Shown: positions 58,252 through 64,000 of the stretch, in pieces
How the letters are laid out: each line of letters starts with the position of its first letter
How positions within the stretch are numbered: position 1 is the first letter of the stretch
DNA from: Delphinus delphis
Taxonomy: Eukaryota; Chordata; Mammalia; Artiodactyla; Delphinidae
DNA length: 64,000 nt
Reading direction: 5' to 3'
Assembly (NCBI RefSeq): GCF_949987515.2
Contig: NC_082689.1
Span: forward strand, 64,293,746-64,357,745
Notes under the pieces: model-generated
What the model was told of the DNA's origin: nothing
Database searches by the model: none
What the model saw: the letters and a program-made list of their open reading frames with translations, nothing else
Made by a program: the position numbers and the translations under genes

Positions 58252-59613
58252 ATGGTAATAGGAACACACATATAGAGAAAATGGTAATAGGAACAAACAT
58301 ATAGATAACTACCTTAAATGTAAATGGATTAAAGGCTCGAACCAAAAGACACAGACTGGCTGAATGGATACAAAAATAAGACCCGTATATATGTTGTCTA
58401 CAAGAGACCCACTTCAGACCTAGGGACACATACAGACAGAAAGTGAGGGGATGGAAAAAGATATTCCATACAAATGGAAATCAAAAGAAAGCTGCAGTAG
58501 CAATTCTCATATCAGAAAAAATAGACTTTAAAGACTATTACAAGAGACAAAGAAGGACACTACATAATGATCAAGGGATCAATTCAAGAGGAAGATATAA
58601 CAATTGTAAATATTTATGCACCCAACATAGGAGCACCCCAGGACATAGGTAAATGCTAACAGCCATAAAAGGGGAAATCAACAGTAACACAATCATAGTA
58701 GGGAACTTTAACACCCCACTTTCACCAATGGACAGATCACCCAAAATGAAAATAAATAAGGAAACACAAGCTTTAAATGATACATTAAACAAAATGGACT
58801 TAATTGATATTTATAGGACATTCCATCCATAAACAACAGAATACACTTTCTTCTTAAGTGCTCATGGAACATTCTCCAGGACAGATCATATCTTGGGTCA
58901 CAAATCAAGCCTTGATAAATTGAAGAAAACTGAAATCGTATCAAGTATCTTTTCTGACCACAATGCTATGAGCCTAGGTATCAATTACAGGAAAAAAATT
59001 GTGAAAAGTAGAAACACATGGAGGCTAAACAATACACTACCAAATACAAGAGATCACTGCAAAAATGAAAGAGGAAATCAAAAAATACCTAGTAACAAAT
59101 GACAATGAAAACACGACGACCCCAAACCTATGGGATGCAGTAAAAGCAGTTCTAATAGAAAAGTTTATAGCAATACGATCCTACCTCAAGAAACAAGAAA
59201 CATGTCAAATAAACAACCTAACCTCACACCTAAAGCAATTAGAGAAAGAGGAACAAAACAACCTCGAAGTTAGCAGAAGGAAAGAAATCATAAAGATCAG
59301 ATCACAAATAAATGAGAAAGCAATGAAGGAAACAATAGCAAAGATCAATACAACTAAAAGCTGGTTCTCTGAGCGGATAAACAAAATTGATAAACCATTA
59401 GCCAGACTCATCAAGGAAAAAAGGGAGAGGACTCAAATCAATAGAATTAGAAATGAAAAAGGAGAAGTAACAACTGACACTGCAGAAATACAAAGGATCA
59501 TGAGAGATTACTACAAGCTGCTCTATGCCAATAAAATGGACAACCTGGAAGAAATGGACAAATTCTTAGAAATGCACAACCTTCCAAGATTGAACAGGGA
59601 AGAAACAGAATAG
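58252..59613 (+). pseudogene. L1 ORF2 relic, endonuclease part only
   Basis: ORF2 would start at ATG 58252 or at its duplicate 58281; both run into TAG at codon 8 because 29 bp are duplicated in tandem and TCG has become TAG. Downstream pieces show the endonuclease: LAEWIQK, then KTDHILGH-like sequence and SDHNAM, which holds the catalytic Asp-His. The 59065-59613 frame (182 codons) is the linker before RT: QLEKEEQNNLEVSRRKEI, ITKINTTKSWFSERINKIDK-like, and it ends at the deletion junction. No RT domain follows, so the copy cannot mobilise itself. Confidence 0.9.
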
Positions 59614-59974
59614 GTTCTGATGAACCTAGGGGCAGGACCGGAATAAAGACACAGACGTAGGGAATGGACTTGAGGACACGGGGAGGGGCAAGGGTAAGCT
59701 GGGACTAAGTGAGAGAGTGGCATGGACATATACACTACCAAATGGATAGCCAGTGGGAAGCAGCCACAGAGCACAGGGAGATCAGCTCGGTGCTTTATGT
59801 CTACCTAGAGGGGTGGGATAGCGAGGGTGGGAGGGAGATGTAAGAGGGAGGAGATATGGGGATATATGTTTGTGTATAGCTGATTCACTTTGTTATGCAG
59901 CAGAAACTAACACAGCATTGTAAAGCAATTATACTCCAATAAAGATGTTAAAAAAAAACACACCAAAAAACAAA

Positions 59975-60430
59975 AAAATAATAACACATGGGGCAGAAAT
60001 CAATTAGTGGTTGTTTGTCTGCAAGAGACATTGGAGAGGGGAGGAAGAGACTGATGATAAAGGAGGATGAGGGAACTTTTGTGGGTGAAGGCAATGGCCC
60101 ATAGCTTGATTGTGGTGACAACTACATACCTGTATAGGTTTGTCAAAACTCGGAGAAGTATACATTACAAGAAGGCAACTGTAGGTGAACCTTGAACAAT
60201 GAAGGGATTAGGGGCACCAAACCTCCACGCTGTCAAAAATCTACATATAACTTTAGAGGCAGCCCTCCATATCTGCAGTTCCTCCATATCTGGGGATTCA
60301 ACCAACTTTGGATTGTATAGATGTATTTAGTGAAAAAAATTCTGTGTATAAGGGGACCCATGAAGTTCAAACCCATGTTGTTCAAGTGTGAACTGTAGCA
60401 TCATAGGTAAATTATACCTCAAAACCCTGA
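59975..60430 (+). mobile_element. Old L1 (L1M-type) 3' end, split by a Tigger element
   Basis: GGGGCAGAAATCAATTAGTG, GATTGTGGTGACAACTACAT and TTTGTCAAAACTCGGAGAAG give an old L1 3' region up to 60183. It resumes after the Tigger with TAAATTATACCTCAAAACCC. Confidence 0.75.
60184..60395 (+). mobile_element. Tigger/MER2-like (pogo) non-autonomous element
   Basis: Inverted ends: GGTGAACCTTGAACAAT at the left, and ending GTTGTTCAAGTGTGAACTG at the right, with TA at both flanks (60182-60183, 60396-60397). Interior CCTCCATATCTGGGGATTCA, AAAAATTCTGTGTATAAGGG and CATGAAGTTCAAACCCATG match the family. No coding capacity. Confidence 0.85.
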
Positions 60431-60434
60431 CAAA

Positions 60435-60655
60435 CACACACACAAATACACACACATTACAGACAATTATTGAGGTCTTAGCCTTATTGACCCCAAACTA
60501 AACCAACAGCATCTACATAATTTGTTTCGCATGAGATTGGAATGTTTTCTGATCGATGGAAGAGCTATGGTTTAATGTTCGGAAAGGAACTGAAATAAAA
60601 TTACTAACTTTTAAGGTTCTTTTTCTGGCCAGATGGATGAAAACTGAAGGTGTAC
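60435..60655. other. Unassigned sequence
   Basis: A short CA/CAAATA run at 60435-60457; no gene recognised. Confidence 0.5.
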
Positions 60656-60659
60656 TATT

Positions 60660-60870
60660 AGTTAAATAAATATTTACTGAAGACCTAGTACGTGCCAGGC
60701 TCTGATTTAATGCTAGTTGGCAGAAGGAACTCCGCAGACAAAAACCTCTGCTCTCGCGGGCACAGATTTTAGTTAGAGAACATGAAGATAAATAATGACC
60801 CAGATAAGATGTATTTTATGTCAGATGGTCTTAAGTGCAACGGAGGAAACAGAAAAAGCAGAGAATAGGG
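60660..60870 (+). repeat. L2 LINE relic
   Basis: AAATAAATATTTACTGAAGA, CTAGTACGTGCCAGGCTCTG and TTTATGTCAGATGGTCTTAA in L2 order. Confidence 0.7.
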
Positions 60871-60874
60871 GTAA

Positions 60875-61785
60875 GGCGAGCCAGCGGTGTGGAGCTGGGT
60901 TGTAATTATAAAGCTCTATCATTAAGTCATCTAAAGTACATGTGAGAGAAAATGGCAAGGAACTGGAGAGAAAATGACAAGGAACAACAGACATGGTTCT
61001 GGCCCTCCTGGATCATTCGCCCAGTGGAGGGGAGATATTAATTAAATAACTGTATAAATGTGAAACCACAAACTGTAATAACTGCTTTGTTGCTTTGTGG
61101 TTTAAAGAAAATTGTATGAGGAAAGGGTCCTATGATCAGATAAGTCTGGGGGACCTTGTACACTATATGCCCACCTTTCTGCTCCCCCTTATTAATACAT
61201 GAACACATTAAGAACCCCAAGAGTCTCTACAGTGACTATAAATACATTTACTTGAATATTTACTGAATGTATTTGGCTGTGGAATAATTTGTCTATTAGC
61301 CTCTCACAGAATATTATATGTAGGGAGATGCACATATTTTTTCCAATTATTCTAATTTTCGTTACTAAATTAATATTAACAGAAAGATAACAGGCAAGCC
61401 AAAACTACTAGGGAAGAAAAAACACAGTTTTGTTCAATGTTTCTATTTTTTGGTCTTTGAATAAGAGAATGAATCAGGAACTTAAAAGAACTGTGTGCTT
61501 TCTCTGGATCTATTTTTGATGAAATCTGTCAAACGTTTGCCAACATTTTCAGCTTCAAAATATAATTTCCAGACACCAAACTTCTTGACACAGAACCGTA
61601 AAGAAATCTTGACTTGTACTTAATATAGGGTTGTTGTTATGGTATATTGAAGGATGGAAAAAATGAGTTAACATGTTGACATTGTTGAATGCAAAGGTTA
61701 TTACTGTGGGATAAAGAAGATACAAATACTTAATGGAGGAAGGCAGAAAAGATCCATGAGGGGGGCTGGATTCAAATTAGAGCTA
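60875..61785. other. Unassigned sequence
   Basis: No gene or named repeat. GGAACTGGAGAGAAAATG-like and AAGGAAC-type words recur near 60945-60985, a small local duplication. Confidence 0.45.
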
Positions 61786-61798
61786 TAATTATGAATTT

Positions 61799-62010
61799 TA
61801 AAAAAATTTATATTGGAGTATAGTTGATTAACAATGTTGTGTTAGTTTCAGGTGTACAGCAAAGTGATTCAGTTGTACATATACATGTATCTATTCTTTT
61901 TCAAATTCTTTTCCCATTTAGCTTATTACAGAATATTGAGCAGAGTTCCTGGTGCTATACAGTAGGAACTTGCTGGTTATCCATTTTAAATACAGCAGTG
62001 TATACATGTC
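61799..62010 (-). mobile_element. Antisense L1 3' fragment
   Basis: TATTGGAGTATAGTTGATTA, GTTTCAGGTGTACAGCAAAG, GCAGAGTTCCTGGTGCTATA and GTAGGAACTTGCTGGTTATC are antisense L1 3' UTR. Target duplication ATTATGAATTT at 61788-61798 and 62011-62021 is exact. Confidence 0.93.
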
Positions 62011-62014
62011 ATTA

Positions 62015-62315
62015 TGAATTTATAATTTAAAAAAATTTCGATATAGCTATAGGCCACTCACTGTCACTTTAAAAAATGAGGAAAAATACGGTATTTAGTA
62101 AAATATTTTTTATTCTACTCATGACCAACTTTATGCTTCTTTTCTTTTTCTTTTTCCCAGCCTCACTGCTGTAGTTTTGGTTGAGCTGAAAATTGTTCCC
62201 TTCAGAGGGAAATTGTTTGGAGTTTTCAGCAACCATTGCTGTGGCTTAGATTTTGAAATTCCTGATATGAAGGGAAAAAAAAAAGTATAAAGAGCCTAGA
62301 AGTTGACTTTTCTGT
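62015..62315. other. Unassigned sequence
   Basis: No gene or repeat was recognised. Confidence 0.45.
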
Positions 62316-62336
62316 CATCTGGGTGGTTTCTAATTT

Positions 62337-62521
62337 TTTTTTTTTTTTTTTGCGGTACGCGGGCCTCTTACTGACGCGGCCTCTCCCACCGCGGAGCACA
62401 GGCTCCGGACGCGCAGGCCCAGCCGCTCCGCGGCATGCAGGATCCTCCCGGACAGGGGCATGAACTCCCATCCCCTGCATTGGCAGGCGGACCCTCAACC
62501 ACTGCGCCACCAGGGAAGCCC
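62337..62521 (-). mobile_element. CHR SINE with internal deletion
   Basis: Antisense CHR SINE with T-tail and GCGGTACGCGGGCCTC start. A 22-bp block, present in the copy at 18371 between GCGCAGGC and CCAGCCGCTCC, is missing. A 17-bp TSD (TGGGTGGTTTCTAATTT) at 62320-62336 and 62522-62538 is perfect. Confidence 0.97.
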
Positions 62522-62539
62522 TGGGTGGTTTCTAATTTA

Positions 62540-63040
62540 TATGACCTGGCTTCAAGCAGAAAGCAAACATTACAAATATCTCTATACTCACTGATTTCTA
62601 CAGCCTCACCTTAATTTGTCACACCCAGAAATAATTTTGAAGTCAACAGGCAGTCTTTATGTAAGACAGAGAAATTAAATGGGGGAAGGAAACAAAGCCA
62701 GTTTCCAAAGATTAAAAAGAGGAAAATTAATTACAAGCAAAGTGCAGAGAAACTGTAGTTTGGAATGAATCATGCCATACAGTTAATTATAACACTAATC
62801 TAAAGCTCTCCTTTGACATGGAAAATAGATGGGCGTTAGTGGATTTTTCCTTCTGAATGTGAAAATATAAATCAGTGTGTGCGTTGCGGGGTGGTTTAAT
62901 GTTTAATATCCAATTTCTTTGTCTGAGATTTAGCGTTTTTATATCTTTATCTTACTGATCAAATAATCATATTATATAAGCACAGATATCTGCTTTGTAC
63001 TGCCCTGTTAAATACTGATGTTTGGTTAAAACAAATGTTT
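62540..63040. other. Unassigned sequence
   Basis: No gene or repeat was recognised. Confidence 0.45.
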
Positions 63041-63047
63041 TAGCGCA

Positions 63048-63143
63048 TTACGTATATGTATAACTGATTCACTTTGTTATACAGCAGAAACTAATACACC
63101 ATTGTAAAGCAATTATACTCCAATAAAGATGTTTAAAAAAAAA
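63048..63143 (+). mobile_element. L1 3' tip
   Basis: GTATATGTATAACTGATTCA, TTGTTATACAGCAGAAACTA and CAATTATACTCCAATAAAGA with an A-tail. Only about 90 bp of L1 3' UTR. Confidence 0.92.
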
Positions 63144-63178
63144 ACACACACACGCACGCACACACACACACACACACC
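63144..63178 (+). repeat. (CA)n microsatellite at an L1 A-tail
   Basis: CACACACACGCACGC-type tract directly following the L1 A-tail; tails often seed such repeats. Confidence 0.95.
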
Positions 63179-63184
63179 CAAAAA

Positions 63185-63980
63185 AACAAAACACTTCAAA
63201 CAAAGGAGTTACAAAGCTGTTATAAAAGGATTAAACTGGTCAAAGTCAGAATGATTGTGGCCAGGTTGGCACTGCCTCAAAGGTTAGCCATCCATTTTTA
63301 TTTCTATGGCATTTTGTGGCCTTTGGAGTTCCAGACTGGTGTATACTTAAAGCACATGCCTTGGACTTTAAATTGATTAAAATAAAAAGATGGAAGGGTT
63401 CATGCTTTTCTATTTTATTTGTACTTTAGTCGGCAGAACTCCAAAATATTTCTGAAGTTCAAGGCACCTCCAAGACAAGTTATTTGTAGAAAAGAAAATA
63501 AAATCTATATTCCTCATGATGTATGTCTGAGATTTATTCTCCCATTAGGCTTGGCTCTCTGTTCCTTGTGGAAGGAAATTTGGCACAAGGGAATTGTAAA
63601 TACTTTATGCTGATAGAAAATCATTAGCTGGTTGATCAGTTGGGATTGGCCAATCTTTAGACAGCTATTCAGTAATTTTTTAATGAAATAGGTAATTATA
63701 GGTTATTTCCTAGTAAAAAATACTAGATGTTCTTCATGAACATTCTTCATACAGTTTAATGCAAATAGAAAACAAAAGCAAATAGGACTCTGCAAGAAGA
63801 ACAAATAAACTAAAAGAAATAGAAAAATACCTCCAAACACCTAACTAAAAGAGAAAAATTCTTCCAAATCACTTTTTCAACATGGCAAACCAAAGAGTGA
63901 AGCCCACTTATTTAAAGCCATGCTTAAAAAAGAGATTAGAAGATAGTATAATATATGGAAATAGTAAATTCATTTTTATT
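63185..63980. other. Unassigned sequence
   Basis: No gene was recognised. The frame at 63419-63613 carries no motif that I know. Confidence 0.45.
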
Positions 63981-63982
63981 TT

Positions 63983-64000
63983 TTTAAAATTTTTATTGGA
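63983..64000 (-). mobile_element. Beginning of an antisense L1 at the window edge
   Basis: The last bases, TTAAAATTTTTATTGGA, are how the antisense L1 copies at 21505 and 61801 begin. Cut off by the window end. Confidence 0.7.

Larger units (their letters stand above)
56780..59960 (+). mobile_element. L1 with 5' UTR, internally deleted
   Basis: Carries a 5' UTR (GGTGGGAGAGCTCAGCTGAG, TCCACCAGAGACCTCCTGGC), an ORF1 relic, the ORF2 endonuclease half and, after a junction at about 59613, the 3' UTR and A-tail (CCTAGGGGCAGGACCGGAAT through TACTCCAATAAAGATGTTAA). The rest of ORF2, including reverse transcriptase, is missing. The left boundary is approximate and no target duplication was identified. 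Confidence 0.92.

Noticed and set aside
59065..59613. 182-codon frame, the longest in the window, as a possible host gene
   Set aside because: It is the linker between endonuclease and RT of L1 ORF2 and ends at the deletion junction.
56212..59990. ATGGGGCAGAAA at about 56220 and 59980 as the TSD of the internally deleted L1
   Set aside because: The left copy lies well upstream of the L1 5' UTR, with unrelated sequence and a SINE between, and the right copy belongs to an older L1 3' end. Coincidence is more likely.
4179..62538. Regular direct repeats of a 200-bp unit as a CRISPR-like or satellite array
   Set aside because: The units are dispersed, in both orientations, each with its own A-tail and target duplication: SINE insertions.

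Overview
The window is vertebrate, almost certainly cetacean, nuclear DNA. Eight copies of the tRNA-derived CHR SINE family (CHR SINEs are known from whales, hippos and ruminants) are spread through it. Most are nearly intact, with A-tails and clean target-site duplications (TSDs). They sit beside L1 elements of the whale/artiodactyl type and one cetartiodactyl-type mariner. The identification rests on recognising repeat families by eye; no database was searched.

I find no intact protein-coding gene, RNA gene, CpG island or CRISPR array. The open reading frames are short and are chance frames or pieces of repeats. The window reads as AT-rich intergenic or deep intronic DNA. The only host-gene sequence recognised is a processed retrocopy of UBE2V1 at 16938-19303, with TSDs, an A-tail and four in-frame stop codons.

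Layout. 1-16 kb: AT-rich unique sequence with old L2, MIR and L1 relics, two young CHR SINEs and a large GT/GA microsatellite. 16.9-19.3 kb: UBE2V1 retrocopy carrying an antisense SINE in its 3' UTR part. 19.8-27 kb: a CA/CT microsatellite, an MLT2-like ERVL LTR split by an antisense L1, an L2 copy, a MER20 hAT element and a solo LTR. 27.65-31.3 kb: a composite L1 flanked by a 56-bp TSD. 31-50 kb: mostly unique sequence with L2 and MIR relics, two CHR SINEs 290 bp apart and a short L1. 50.26-51.55 kb: a dead mariner. 51.87 kb: a 43-bp L1 insertion with a 22-bp TSD. 54.1-56.6 kb: a nest of L1 and SINE insertions. 56.8-60 kb: an L1 with 5' UTR, ORF1 and the ORF2 endonuclease part joined directly to its 3' UTR. 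60-64 kb: an old L1 split by a Tigger element, then L2, L1 and SINE copies.

There are no operons or cooperating genes. The interest lies in retrotransposition: unusual TSD lengths, chimeric or extended insertion products and nesting that orders events in time. I found no sign of a new biological system. Family names such as L2, MIR, MER20 and MLT2 are given from memory of their consensus sequences and should be confirmed by RepeatMasker or Dfam.
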